A program made the position numbers and the translations under genes. Shown in pieces: positions 1 through 8,832 of a stretch of 64,000 nt of DNA. Below the pieces are notes generated by a model. The model worked only from the letters and a program-made list of their open reading frames with translations. It was not told the origin of the DNA and did not search any database. Position 1 is the stretch's first letter, and each line of letters starts with the position of its first letter. The DNA is from Martinezella lusitana. Lineage in GTDB: Bacteria > Pseudomonadota > Alphaproteobacteria > Rhizobiales > Rhizobiaceae. The stretch spans positions 558,001 to 622,000 of the forward strand of contig NZ_JACHBG010000002.1 in assembly GCF_014207095.1 (NCBI RefSeq), written 5' to 3'.

Positions 1-382
1 ACAAGCGAACGGCGACATTGGGATGCTTGAGCTGAAAGGTACCGAGATGGCGGGCGAGCCACTGTGAGGCGAAAGTTGGGGTTGAATGGATATGTAGCGT
101 GGTCTCCGCATCACCGCTGATCGAGGCCATGGCTTCCTGTAGCATGGCGAAGGCCTCGGCGACTTTCGGTGCCAGTTGCTCCCCGGTTTCCGTCAACTCG
201 ATCTGTCGCGGACGGCGCAGGAACAGCGGTTCGCCCACCGTCTCCTCCAGCAATTTTATCTGATAGCTCACGGCCGTCTGTGTCATGCCCAGTTCGTCGC
301 CGGCGCGGGTGAAACTGCCGAGCCGGGCGGCGGCCTCGAAAACGCGCAGGGCATTCAGCGGGAAGCGTTTCGACAGTTTCAT
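1..382 (-). CDS. LysR-family transcriptional regulator, N-terminal part (runs off the left edge)
   Basis: Only the first 127 residues are in the window; the 3' end lies to the left. The ATG at 382-380 opens with MKLSKRFPLNALRVFEAAAR, followed by a winged helix-turn-helix (about residues 6-65, including SFTRAGDELGMTQTAVSYQI), as in LysR regulators. The start of the ligand-binding domain follows (about residue 90 on). The LNALRVFEAAARLGSFTRAG opening is typical of the GcvA/AmpR-like subgroup. It is divergent from the small gene at 485, so it may control that gene or the xanthine dehydrogenase genes beyond it, which is inference. The inducer cannot be told from this fragment. Confidence 0.9.
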   Translation of the reverse strand, partial: MKLSKRFPLNALRVFEAAARLGSFTRAGDELGMTQTAVSYQIKLLEETVGEPLFLRRPRQIELTETGEQLAPKVAEAFAMLQEAMASISGDAETTLHIHSTPTFASQWLARHLGTFQLKHPNVAVRL

Positions 383-484
383 GGATAAGTTCTCTTTATC
401 TATGTAGACAATAGTTCCATTGGAATATCAGCACTTTTAGCGGCAAGCTGCAATTCATATCGTTGAATGAATTGAGGTATCGTT

Positions 485-688
485 ATGGATTGCAGTGTCG
501 TGGAGCAAGTGGAAGCAGCCAGGCCCACGGTTCTGGCGCGTGTTCTGGAAGCGTTGTCGCAGGTTTTCGCGCGCTCGGGCGAACAGTCGCCTGAACTCGA
601 TTTGGATGAGGTTCCTGATCGTGTGAAGCGCGATATCGGTTTTCTCGACGGGCGCGAGCCGCGCTATGAGGATAGCCGGCTTCGATAG
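485..688 (+). CDS. small DUF1127-like protein
   Basis: A 67-residue protein beginning MDCSVVEQVE. The C-terminal half carries a VPDRVKRDIGFLDG stretch that resembles the short conserved core of rhizobial DUF1127 proteins, where a leucine/arginine-rich helix ends in RDIG. DUF1127 proteins in alphaproteobacteria are small, Arg-rich and often RNA- or stress-linked; this one is more acidic than most, so membership is tentative. It is divergent from the LysR gene, with 102 bp between start codons, and is followed by a clear terminator, which supports it being a real single-gene unit. Confidence 0.6.
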   Translation: MDCSVVEQVEAARPTVLARVLEALSQVFARSGEQSPELDLDEVPDRVKRDIGFLDGREPRYEDSRLR

Positions 689-718
689 GCGCGAGGGTCG
701 CTGGATGTTTATGAATAG

Positions 719-742
719 GGCGCTTGGATGAGCGCCTTTTTT
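719..742 (+). terminator. Rho-independent terminator after the small DUF1127-like gene
   Basis: GGCGCT (719-724), a six-base loop and AGCGCC (731-736) form a perfect 6-bp stem followed by six T residues. Confidence 0.75.
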
Positions 743-802
743 ATTGCGGCAAGACCCTATGCACGTGGCGACGGCATATTCGCAATGCCGCCGCTCACAT
801 CA

Positions 803-3142
803 TCACATGGCTTTGAGCCGTTCGACTGCCATCAGCACCCGCTCCGGCGTTGCGGGTGCGTCGAGCCGTGGGCAAACGCGGTAATCCGCGACGCTGGCCA
901 CTGCCATCGATAGGGCCTCCAGCACCGAGATGGGGAGCATGAAAGGCGGCTCGCCCACGGCCTTGGAGCGGCCGATGGTGGCTTCCGTATTTTCCGACCA
1001 TTCGGCAAGGCGGACGTTGAAGATCTTCGGTCTGTCGGAAGCGAGCGGGATCTTGTAGGTCGACGGTGCATGGGTGCGCAGACGGCCCTTGGCATCCCAC
1101 CAGAGCTCCTCTGTGGTCAGCCAGCCCATGCCTTGCACGAAGGCGCCTTCGACCTGGCCGATATCGATCGCCGGATTGAGGGAGCGGCCGACGTCATGGA
1201 GGATATCGGCGCGGTCGATCAGATATTCGCCAGTCAGCGTATCGATCGACACTTCCGAGCAGGCGGCGCCATAGGAGAAATAATAGAAGGGCGTACCGCG
1301 GCCGGCCTTGCGATCCCAGTGGATCTTCGGCGTCTTGTAGAAACCGGCGGCCGAAAGCTGGACGCGGGCGAAATAGGCCTGCTTGACGAAATCCGGGAAG
1401 GGGATCTCCTCCTCGCCGACGCGCACGCGGTTGGGCAGGAACTGCACCTGCTCGGCGCCGACGCCCCATTTTTCTGCTGCAAAGGCGATAAGCCGCTCCT
1501 TGAGCTGCCGGGCGGCATCGAAGGCTGCCATGCCATTCAGGTCGGAGCCGGACGACGCTGCCGTTGCCGAGGTGTTCGGCACCTTGCCTGTTGTCGTCGC
1601 GGTGATCTTCACCCGGTCGATATCGACCTGGAAGCTGTCGGCCAAGACCTGCGCCACTTTGGTGTAGAGGCCTTGCCCCATCTCGGTACCGCCATGGTTC
1701 AGGTGGATGGAACCATCCTGATAGATGTGCACCAGCGCGCCTGCCTGATTGAAGGCGGTCATGGTGAAGGATATGCCGAATTTTACCGGCGTCAGCGCGA
1801 TACCCTTGCGGATGAAGCGGCTGGAGCGGTTGAACTCGATGATCGCCTTGCGTCGGGCCTGATAGTCGGAGGACTGTTCCAGTTCATCGACGATGCGGTT
1901 GATGATGTTGTCGGTGACTTCCTGGTGATAGGGGGTCAGCGTTCGGCCGGAGCCTAGCTGGCCGTAGAAATTGGCGCGTCGCACCTCCAGCGGGTCCTTG
2001 CCGAGGGCATAGGCGATCTCCTCGATCATGCGCTCGCCGCCGACCATGCCCTGCGGACCGCCGAAGCCGCGGAAGGCAGTGTTTGAGACGGTGTGCGTCT
2101 TCAGCGGCTTCGAGACCAGATGCACATGCGGGTAGAAATAGCTGGAATCCGCGTGGAACAGCGCGCGGTCGGTGACCGGGCCCGAAAGATCGGAAGAGAA
2201 GCCGCAGCGCGCGGCATAGGTGGCATCGACGGCGTGGATGCGGCCTTCGTCGTCGAAGCCGACTTCGTAATCCACGAGGAAATCGTGCCGCTTGCCGGTC
2301 GCGCTCATGTCCTCGTCGCGGTCGGGCCGGAATTTCACGGCGAGGCCGAGCTTCTTGGCGGCGACGGCTGCGAGCGCCGCAAACTGGTTGCCCTGCGTTT
2401 CCTTGCCGCCAAAGCCGCCACCCATGCGGCGGACGTTGACGGTCACGGCGTTGGACGGAATGCCGAGGACATGGCCGACGATATGCTGGATTTCGCTCGG
2501 ATGCTGCGTTGACGACCAGACGGCGACTTCATCGTCCTCGCCGGGGATCGCCATGGCGATATGACTTTCGAGGTAGAAATGCTCCTGGCCGCCGATGCGC
2601 ATCTGCGCCTTGATCCGATGCTTGGCGTTTGCCATCTCGGTTTCGGGCTCGCCGCGCTTCAGGGTCATCGGCTCGTAAACGAGCGGTGAGCCGTTGGCGA
2701 GCGCGCCGTCGATATCGCTCCAATGCGGCAGATCGCGATAATCGATCTTGGCAAGGCGAGCGGCGCGGCGGGCGGCATCGCGGGTTTCGGCGATGACGGC
2801 AAAGATGGGCTGACCGTGGAACTCGACCTTGCCCTCGGCCAACAGTGGCTCGTCATGCATACCGTTGGAACTGGTATCGTTGACGCCGGGGATATCGGCG
2901 CCGGTGAAGACCCAGACGACGCCTGGATAGGTTTTGACGGCAGAAAGGTCGATGCCGGCGATCTCGGCATGGGCGCGGTCGGAAAGGCCAAGCGCACCAT
3001 GCAGCAATCCTGCCGGCTCAGGAATATCGTCGATATAGTCGGCTGCTCCGGTCACATGCTTATGCGCGGAATCATGGCGCAACGATCCGTGCATCGATCC
3101 GTTGATGACGACCTTGGCTTCTTCGAAAGTGGATTTATCCAT
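803..3142 (-). CDS. xdhB: xanthine dehydrogenase, molybdopterin-binding subunit
   Basis: This is the large Moco subunit of xanthine dehydrogenase, which oxidises hypoxanthine and xanthine to urate in the cytoplasm. At 779 residues it has the usual XdhB length. An N-terminal a/b-hammerhead domain is followed by Moco-binding segments, including GGGFGGKET (about 241-249). A C-terminal VGEPPFML segment carries the Glu expected to be the catalytic base. It starts three bases after the xdhA stop (TAA GCC ATG), so the two are translationally coupled. The maturation chaperone gene xdhC, which often follows xdhB, is not present downstream. Confidence 0.95.
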   Translation of the reverse strand: MDKSTFEEAKVVINGSMHGSLRHDSAHKHVTGAADYIDDIPEPAGLLHGALGLSDRAHAEIAGIDLSAVKTYPGVVWVFTGADIPGVNDTSSNGMHDEPLLAEGKVEFHGQPIFAVIAETRDAARRAARLAKIDYRDLPHWSDIDGALANGSPLVYEPMTLKRGEPETEMANAKHRIKAQMRIGGQEHFYLESHIAMAIPGEDDEVAVWSSTQHPSEIQHIVGHVLGIPSNAVTVNVRRMGGGFGGKETQGNQFAALAAVAAKKLGLAVKFRPDRDEDMSATGKRHDFLVDYEVGFDDEGRIHAVDATYAARCGFSSDLSGPVTDRALFHADSSYFYPHVHLVSKPLKTHTVSNTAFRGFGGPQGMVGGERMIEEIAYALGKDPLEVRRANFYGQLGSGRTLTPYHQEVTDNIINRIVDELEQSSDYQARRKAIIEFNRSSRFIRKGIALTPVKFGISFTMTAFNQAGALVHIYQDGSIHLNHGGTEMGQGLYTKVAQVLADSFQVDIDRVKITATTTGKVPNTSATAASSGSDLNGMAAFDAARQLKERLIAFAAEKWGVGAEQVQFLPNRVRVGEEEIPFPDFVKQAYFARVQLSAAGFYKTPKIHWDRKAGRGTPFYYFSYGAACSEVSIDTLTGEYLIDRADILHDVGRSLNPAIDIGQVEGAFVQGMGWLTTEELWWDAKGRLRTHAPSTYKIPLASDRPKIFNVRLAEWSENTEATIGRSKAVGEPPFMLPISVLEALSMAVASVADYRVCPRLDAPATPERVLMAVERLKAM

Positions 3143-3145
3143 GGC

Positions 3146-4615
3146 TTAGACCTCCTCCGCCGCAAAGCGCTTCAGTTCTTGCGGCGCACCAGCCGTTTCC
3201 AGGTAGAATCGGAGGAGCAGGTTTTTTGCTGTCAGTTGCCTATATTCGGCGGTGGCGCGCCAATCGGTCAACGGCTTGTAATCGGCATCGAAGGCGGGGC
3301 GGACGGCGGTGACCGTCGCCTCGGTCCAGGGCTTTCCGATCAACTCGGCTTCGACCGTGCGGGCGCACTTCGGTGTGGCGGCCATGCCGCCGAAGGCGAT
3401 GCGGATATCTGCGACATTGCCGGCATCGTCCAGTGTCAGATGGAAAGCGCCGAGCACGGCGGTGATGTCCTCATCGCGTCGCTTCGTGATCTTGTAGACG
3501 GCGAAATGCGCATCGTCGGCCGGGTAGGGCACATAGATGCTCTCGACGAACTCGCCGGGATTGCGGTCCTGCTTGCCGTAGTCGATGAAGAAATCTTCCA
3601 GTGGCAGGCTGCGGGTGCCGGCTGCGGAGCGCAGCCGGACGGTGGCGCCAAGGGCGATCAGCGGCGGCGGGCTATCGCCGATCGGTGAACCATTGGCGAT
3701 ATTGCCGCCGATGGTGCCCATGTTGCGCACCTGCTCGCCGCCGATGCGGTCGATGAGATTGGCAAGAGCCGGGATTTTTTCCGCCATCACGGTAAAAGCG
3801 CGGCTGTAGCTGACGCCGGCGCCGATGGTCAGGCCCGCATCTTCGACCGTGATTTTCTGCAGGTCGGTCAAATGATTGATGAAGACGACCGGGTTCAGCC
3901 GGCGCATCTGCTTGGTGACCCACAGGCCGACATCCGTGGAGCCGGCAACGACGGTTGCGTTCGGCTCCTCTGCCAGCACCTGCGCCAGAGCTGCAACAGA
4001 ACCGGGCACGATGAGGCGGTCTTCACCTTCGGTAATGGTAATGGTATCGCCGCCCTGCATGGCCCAGAGACGGGCGATGATGTCTGCCCGCGTCTTTTCC
4101 AGCGGGTCGAAGAGGGCGCTCGGACGCTTCTGGCTGACCTGCTCGGCCGCCTTGACGATCGGCTCGTAGCCCGTGCATCGACAGAGATTGCCTTGGAGCG
4201 ATTTTTCGATATGGGCGCGGCTCGGTTTTTCCGTCGTCAGCCAGAGGCCATAGAGCGACATGACGAAGCCCGGGGTGCAGAAGCCGCATTGGGAGCCGTG
4301 GCAATCGACCATGGCCTGCTGTACAGGATGCAGCGCGCCGTTGCGGGCGGCGAGATGTTCGACGGTGACGACATGGGTTGCATGCAGCGAGCCGACGAAG
4401 CGAATGCAGGCATTGACTGACTCGTACTGAAGCCCGCCATCGATGAGGCGGCCGACCAATACCGTGCAGGCGCCGCAGTCGCCCTCAGCACATCCTTCCT
4501 TGGTTCCCGTCAGGCGCCGCTGGAGGCGCAGGAAATCGAGCAGCGTCTCGGTGGGGCGCAGGCTGGATAGCGTGATATCCTCGCCGTTGAGGATAAAGCG
4601 GATGCTGTCGCTCAT
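3146..4615 (-). CDS. xdhA: xanthine dehydrogenase small subunit (2x[2Fe-2S] and FAD)
   Basis: This 489-residue electron-transfer subunit passes electrons from the Moco site to NAD+. An N-terminal plant-type ferredoxin fold has Cys42, Cys47, Cys50 and Cys70 as first-cluster ligands. A second [2Fe-2S] domain has Cys110, Cys113, Cys145 and Cys147. The FAD-binding domain follows from about residue 195, with GTIGGNIANGSP. The ATG at 4615 was chosen because MSDSIRFILNG is the family N-terminus; the frame is open 32 codons further upstream without conserved sequence. It lies 70 bp downstream of bdhA on the same strand. The order bdhA-xdhA-xdhB matches the bdhA-xdhA2-xdhB2 operon described in Sinorhizobium meliloti. 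Confidence 0.95.
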   Translation of the reverse strand: MSDSIRFILNGEDITLSSLRPTETLLDFLRLQRRLTGTKEGCAEGDCGACTVLVGRLIDGGLQYESVNACIRFVGSLHATHVVTVEHLAARNGALHPVQQAMVDCHGSQCGFCTPGFVMSLYGLWLTTEKPSRAHIEKSLQGNLCRCTGYEPIVKAAEQVSQKRPSALFDPLEKTRADIIARLWAMQGGDTITITEGEDRLIVPGSVAALAQVLAEEPNATVVAGSTDVGLWVTKQMRRLNPVVFINHLTDLQKITVEDAGLTIGAGVSYSRAFTVMAEKIPALANLIDRIGGEQVRNMGTIGGNIANGSPIGDSPPPLIALGATVRLRSAAGTRSLPLEDFFIDYGKQDRNPGEFVESIYVPYPADDAHFAVYKITKRRDEDITAVLGAFHLTLDDAGNVADIRIAFGGMAATPKCARTVEAELIGKPWTEATVTAVRPAFDADYKPLTDWRATAEYRQLTAKNLLLRFYLETAGAPQELKRFAAEEV

Positions 4616-4685
4616 GTCGTTCCCGTTTTTATTCGTTTGTCGGGGCCAGAGGTGCTGACGCGAATCCGGCCCTAACCGCATATCG

Positions 4686-5462
4686 TTATGCCGCGGTCCA
4701 GCCACCGTCAATCGAGACGTGTGTGCCGGTCACCTGGCGTGCCTCGTCGCTTGCAAGGTAAAGCGAAAGGGCGCCGATCTCCTCGGCCTTGACGAATTCA
4801 TGCGTGGGCTGAGCCTTGAGGATGACCTCGTTTTTCACCTGCTCCTCGGTCATCCCTCGCGCCTTGGCCGTATCCGGGATCTGCCTTTCGACGAGCGGGG
4901 TCAGGACATAGCCGGGGCAAATGGCGTTTACCGTGACGCCGAATTCGGCAAGCTCAAGCGCCGCCGTCTTGGTCAGGCCGAGTATACCATGTTTTGCAGC
5001 GACATAGGCTGATTTGAACGGGGAGGCGACCAGGCCATGCGCTGAGGCGATGTTGATGATGCGGCCATACTTCTTCGCCTTCATCAGCGGGATGGCGGCG
5101 CGAATGGTGTGGAAGGAGCTGGAAAGATTGATCGCGATGATCTGGTCCCACTTCTCGATCGGGAAGTCCTCGATCTTCTCGACATGCTGGATGCCGGCAT
5201 TGTTGACGAGAACATCGACACTGCCGAAGGTGGAGTTCGCGGTTGCGATCAGGTCGGCGATCTCGGCGGGCTTGGTCATATCGGCCGGATGATAGATCAC
5301 CTTGCCGCCGCCCGATGCTTCCAGCTTATCCTTGATCGCGTCGATTTCCTCCGGCTTTCCGAAGCCGTTGATGACGACGTTATCACCCTTGGCAGCAAAG
5401 GCCGCCGCGATGGCGAGGCCGATACCGCTCGTGGAACCGGTGACGACAACTGTTCTTGCCAT
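4686..5462 (-). CDS. bdhA: D-3-hydroxybutyrate dehydrogenase
   Basis: An SDR enzyme of 258 residues that oxidises D-3-hydroxybutyrate, released from poly-3-hydroxybutyrate, to acetoacetate with NAD+. It shows the Rossmann TGSTSGIG motif (8-15), the NNAG motif, and the catalytic Ser and YxxxK (IASAHG; YVAAKHG). The ending VTGTHVSIDGGWTAA is typical of rhizobial BdhA. The ATG at 5462 was chosen over an upstream in-frame codon because GGGAGA lies 5 bases before it and the protein then has the exact family length. It is the first gene of the bdhA-xdhA-xdhB cluster, divergent from glpK. Confidence 0.95.
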   Translation of the reverse strand: MARTVVVTGSTSGIGLAIAAAFAAKGDNVVINGFGKPEEIDAIKDKLEASGGGKVIYHPADMTKPAEIADLIATANSTFGSVDVLVNNAGIQHVEKIEDFPIEKWDQIIAINLSSSFHTIRAAIPLMKAKKYGRIINIASAHGLVASPFKSAYVAAKHGILGLTKTAALELAEFGVTVNAICPGYVLTPLVERQIPDTAKARGMTEEQVKNEVILKAQPTHEFVKAEEIGALSLYLASDEARQVTGTHVSIDGGWTAA

Positions 5463-5692
5463 GATCTTCTCCCTGGACAGCGCAGCTTTCTGCTGCAATG
5501 CAAAAGCCGATTGAGCCTAGTCCCAAACCCGCGAACATGGCAATCGTATCGCCGTCAGGTTCTTTTGCTGTTACGTCGACCATCATGGCGCAGCTGAGAA
5601 AGCAGAATTTTCGCGAGAAATTTCGTTTTGCTTTCTTTTCACATTCGTTTTGGTCGCGTATCTGTTGATCCCACGAAGGCAGGGAGGAATGC

Positions 5693-7189
5693 ATGAGCGG
5701 TTATGTCTTGGCGATCGACCAGGGGACGACGTCGACGCGGGCTATCGTTTTCGACGGCAAGATGAAGGTTGCCGGTGTGGGGCAGAAGGAATTCACCCAG
5801 CATTACCCGAAGCCGGGCTGGGTGGAACACGAGCCGGAAGAAATCTGGTCGTCCGTCCTCTTCACCGTTCGCAAGGCCATCGACGCCGCTGGCATTACCG
5901 CCAAGGATATCGCAGCACTCGGCATTACCAATCAGCGTGAGACCGTCGTCGTCTGGGATCGCGAGACCGGCAAGCCGATCCACAATGCCATCGTCTGGCA
6001 GGATCGCCGCACGGCCAGCTATTGCGAGAAGCTCAAGCGACAGGATCTCGAAAAACTGTTCACCCGCCGCACCGGCCTGCTGCTCGATCCCTATTTTTCC
6101 GGCACCAAGCTTTCCTGGCTGCTTAACAATGTGAAAGGCGCACGCGTACGCGCCGAAAAAGGCGAGCTTTGCTTCGGCACGATCGATGCCTTCCTCATCT
6201 GGCGGTTGACGGGAGGCAGGAGTTTTTCCACGGATGCCACCAATGCCTCGCGAACGCTGATGTACAATATCGCCAGCAACGAGTGGGACGACGAGCTGGT
6301 GGAGGTCCTGCGCGTGCCGTCCGCAATGCTGCCTGAGGTCAAGGATTGCGCCGCCGATTTCGGCGTGACCGATCCTTCACTCTTCGGTGCCGAAATCCCG
6401 ATCCTCGGTGTTGCCGGCGATCAGCAGGCGGCGACGATCGGCCAGGCCTGCTTCGAGCGCGGCATGATGAAATCCACCTATGGCACAGGTTGCTTTGCAT
6501 TGCTCAACACCGGCGCGGATATGGTGCGCTCCAAGAATCGTCTGCTGACGACGATCGCCTATCGGCTGAACGGCCAGACGACCTATGCGCTTGAGGGCTC
6601 GATCTTTATCGCGGGCGCCGCCGTGCAGTGGCTACGAGATGGCCTGAAAGCCATCCAGCGCGCCTCCGATTCCGGCGATCTCGCTGCCAAGGCGGACCCG
6701 CTTCAGGAGGTCTATCTGGTGCCGGCGTTTACCGGCCTTGGCGCACCCCATTGGGACCCGGATGCGCGCGGTGCGATCTTCGGGCTGACCCGCAATACCG
6801 GCCCGGAGGAAATCGTCCGTGCGGCGCTGGAGGCGGTCTGCTATCAGTCGCGCGATCTGCTGGATGCGATGCACAAGGACTGGCGCAATGGCAGCGGCGA
6901 GGACACTGTGTTGCGCGTCGACGGCGGCATGGTCGCCTCCGATTGGACGATGCAGCGACTAGCCGATCTGCTGGACGCGCCCGTCGACCGTCCGACCATT
7001 CTGGAAACCACGGCACTCGGCGCCGCTTGGCTCGCGGGCAGCCGAGCCGGCGTCTGGCCGGACCGGGAAGGCTTCGCCAAGGCCTGGGCGCGCGACCGCC
7101 GGTTTGAACCGGCCATGGATGACAAGACCCGAAGCGCAAAGCTGAAAGGCTGGAAAAACGCGGTGAAGCGGACCCTGACCACCGGTTAG
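5693..7189 (+). CDS. glpK: glycerol kinase
   Basis: It phosphorylates glycerol to sn-glycerol 3-phosphate with ATP. At 498 residues it is full length. The FGGY-kinase opening [14 protein letters not shown] has the catalytic-region Asp9 and phosphate-binding loop, and INQRET-like, DQQAA and DGGMVASDW segments follow in order. It stands alone, without glpD or a glycerol transporter beside it, and is divergent from bdhA across a 230-bp gap. No operator could be recognised there. Confidence 0.95.
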   Translation: MSGYVLAIDQGTTSTRAIVFDGKMKVAGVGQKEFTQHYPKPGWVEHEPEEIWSSVLFTVRKAIDAAGITAKDIAALGITNQRETVVVWDRETGKPIHNAIVWQDRRTASYCEKLKRQDLEKLFTRRTGLLLDPYFSGTKLSWLLNNVKGARVRAEKGELCFGTIDAFLIWRLTGGRSFSTDATNASRTLMYNIASNEWDDELVEVLRVPSAMLPEVKDCAADFGVTDPSLFGAEIPILGVAGDQQAATIGQACFERGMMKSTYGTGCFALLNTGADMVRSKNRLLTTIAYRLNGQTTYALEGSIFIAGAAVQWLRDGLKAIQRASDSGDLAAKADPLQEVYLVPAFTGLGAPHWDPDARGAIFGLTRNTGPEEIVRAALEAVCYQSRDLLDAMHKDWRNGSGEDTVLRVDGGMVASDWTMQRLADLLDAPVDRPTILETTALGAAWLAGSRAGVWPDREGFAKAWARDRRFEPAMDDKTRSAKLKGWKNAVKRTLTTG

Positions 7190-7343
7190 GGGATCGGGGC
7201 ATTTATACGGTCGCCTACCTCATCGTTCATCGGCAAAACAATCACGCTGATGTTTCCGAGAAAATGAGCGGCACCGGGTCCCGTCACCGAAAACGCTCCA
7301 TTCCTCGAAACCTCGCCACAAACTTTGAAACAGGACACCGGCT

Positions 7344-8393
7344 ATGCGTTTCATCTTGCTGCTACTTGTTGCAATGCTATCGGCTCCAGCGATGGCGCAA
7401 ACGGTTCCTTCAGAAGAATGGGAGCATCCGTCACCAGAGGAATCCGGGTGGTCGGCGGCAAAGCTGGCCGAGGCGGAAGCGTTTGCGGACGAGCATGATG
7501 TCAGCGCCGTGATGGTCGTTCAGCACGGGGTAGTCGTTGCAGAGTGGGGGGATACTGACAAGCCGATGGAATTGGCGTCGATCCGTAAAAGTCTGCTTGA
7601 TGCGCTGATCGGGATTGCGGTTGCACATCGCAAGATCGATCTCAGCGCCACGCTGCAACAGACTGCGATCGACGACAATCCGCCGTCGCTATCGGCGCAG
7701 GAAAAGCAGGCGACGATCCAGATGCTGCTTGAGGCGCGGTCTGGCGTCTATCACCCGGCTCTCTACGAGACGCCGGCCATGGCGGCAGCGCGGCCGCAAC
7801 GGTTCAGCCATGCGCCGGGAACCTTCTGGTATTACAACAACTGGGATTTCAACGCGCTCGGAACAATCTACGAAAAGGCCACCGGCAGTCAGATCTATGA
7901 CGCTTTCGAAAACGAAATCGCCCGCAAGATCGACATGCAAGATTACGACCCGCGTGCCCAGCACAAGTTTCTTGGAGAGGCATCCATCCATGCCGCTTAC
8001 ATATTCCGAATGAGTGCGCGCGACCTTGCCCGGTTTGCGCTCCTCTTTCTGAATGACGGGCGCTGGAACGGTCAGCAGATCGTTCCCCAGCAATGGGTGC
8101 GCGAGAGCACGACGCCTCATTCGAATGCGGATCAGGGATTGGGCTACGGATATCTCTGGTGGACAAGCGAAGCCGCATCGTGGACCGGGAATGGTGGTAG
8201 GAACGTGTTTCACCTTCCGGCGGGCTCTTATTTTGCCTGGGGAGCGGGCGGGCAGTACGCCTTCGTCATCCCGCATGACGATCTTGTCATCGTCGAGCGT
8301 ACGGATCGCGATCTGCAACTGCCGTCTCCCAAGCTGCACGAGGTTGCCGGTTTGATCGACCTCATTCGCCAAGCCGGTCATTTCCAACGATAA
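7344..8393 (+). CDS. secreted serine hydrolase of the class C beta-lactamase fold
   Basis: A 349-residue protein with a Sec signal peptide (residues 1-18, ending AMA-Q). The mature part is a beta-lactamase/penicillin-binding-protein-like domain. SIRK at 79-82 fits the catalytic Ser-x-x-Lys, and WYYNNWDFNALG fits the Tyr-x-Asn element. Family members include esterases, D-aminopeptidases and 6-aminohexanoate-dimer hydrolases; GYLWW and GAGGQYAFVIP near the C-terminus are typical of the latter group. The true substrate is unknown. It probably acts in the periplasm. It precedes the ECF sigma unit but has no matching promoter motif, so linkage is doubtful. Confidence 0.85.
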   Translation: MRFILLLLVAMLSAPAMAQTVPSEEWEHPSPEESGWSAAKLAEAEAFADEHDVSAVMVVQHGVVVAEWGDTDKPMELASIRKSLLDALIGIAVAHRKIDLSATLQQTAIDDNPPSLSAQEKQATIQMLLEARSGVYHPALYETPAMAAARPQRFSHAPGTFWYYNNWDFNALGTIYEKATGSQIYDAFENEIARKIDMQDYDPRAQHKFLGEASIHAAYIFRMSARDLARFALLFLNDGRWNGQQIVPQQWVRESTTPHSNADQGLGYGYLWWTSEAASWTGNGGRNVFHLPAGSYFAWGAGGQYAFVIPHDDLVIVERTDRDLQLPSPKLHEVAGLIDLIRQAGHFQR

Positions 8394-8408
8394 TTTTTTG
8401 GCGCGGTC

Positions 8409-8435
8409 TGTCGGAGCAGATGCTATTCCTTCGTC
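8409..8435 (+). promoter_or_regulatory. candidate ECF42 promoter for the DGPF-sigma operon
   Basis: TGTCGG (8409-8414), exactly 17 bases, then CGTC (8432-8435). This matches the -35 TGTCGA-like and -10 CGTC-like elements reported for ECF42 sigma factors. It lies 22 bp before the start codon of the DGPF gene. The same arrangement with the same spacing recurs at 10107-10133. Confidence 0.65.
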
Positions 8436-8457
8436 ATTATAACGGAAGGAAGTCATC

Positions 8458-8832
8458 ATGCTTTATGCGATCCTATGCTACAACGACGAAGATGCCGTCT
8501 TTGCCTGGTCCAAGGAACAGGAAGAGGCAACCATGGCGCGGCTGATTGCTGTGCAGACGCCGCTCGCCGAGGCTGGCAAACTTGGCCCAGTCGCGCGTTT
8601 GATGCCGACGACCGCCGCCACCACACTGCGCAAGGGCAAGAACGAGCCGATCGTCATCGATGGTCCCTTCGCGGAAACAAAAGAACAATTGCTGGGCTTC
8701 TATGTCGTTGATTTCGAGACGCTCGATGACGCCCTCGAATTCTCCAAGGAGCTGGCCGTGGCCAATCCGGGCGTCGGCTCCTACGAGATCCGTCCGCTTT
8801 ATGCGTTCAGACCGGGGACAATTGCAACATGA
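8458..8832 (+). CDS. YciI/DGPF-domain protein (YCII-related)
   Basis: A 124-residue ferredoxin-like-fold protein of the DGPF/YCII family. It shows the name-giving motif as IDGPFAETKE, and the ending GSYEIRPLYAF is typical. Such proteins are nearly always encoded beside ECF42 sigma factors and are proposed targets or partners; no enzymatic reaction is established. GGAAGGAAG precedes the ATG. The stop overlaps the sigma gene start (ATGA), so the two are translationally coupled. Confidence 0.92.
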   Translation: MLYAILCYNDEDAVFAWSKEQEEATMARLIAVQTPLAEAGKLGPVARLMPTTAATTLRKGKNEPIVIDGPFAETKEQLLGFYVVDFETLDDALEFSKELAVANPGVGSYEIRPLYAFRPGTIAT

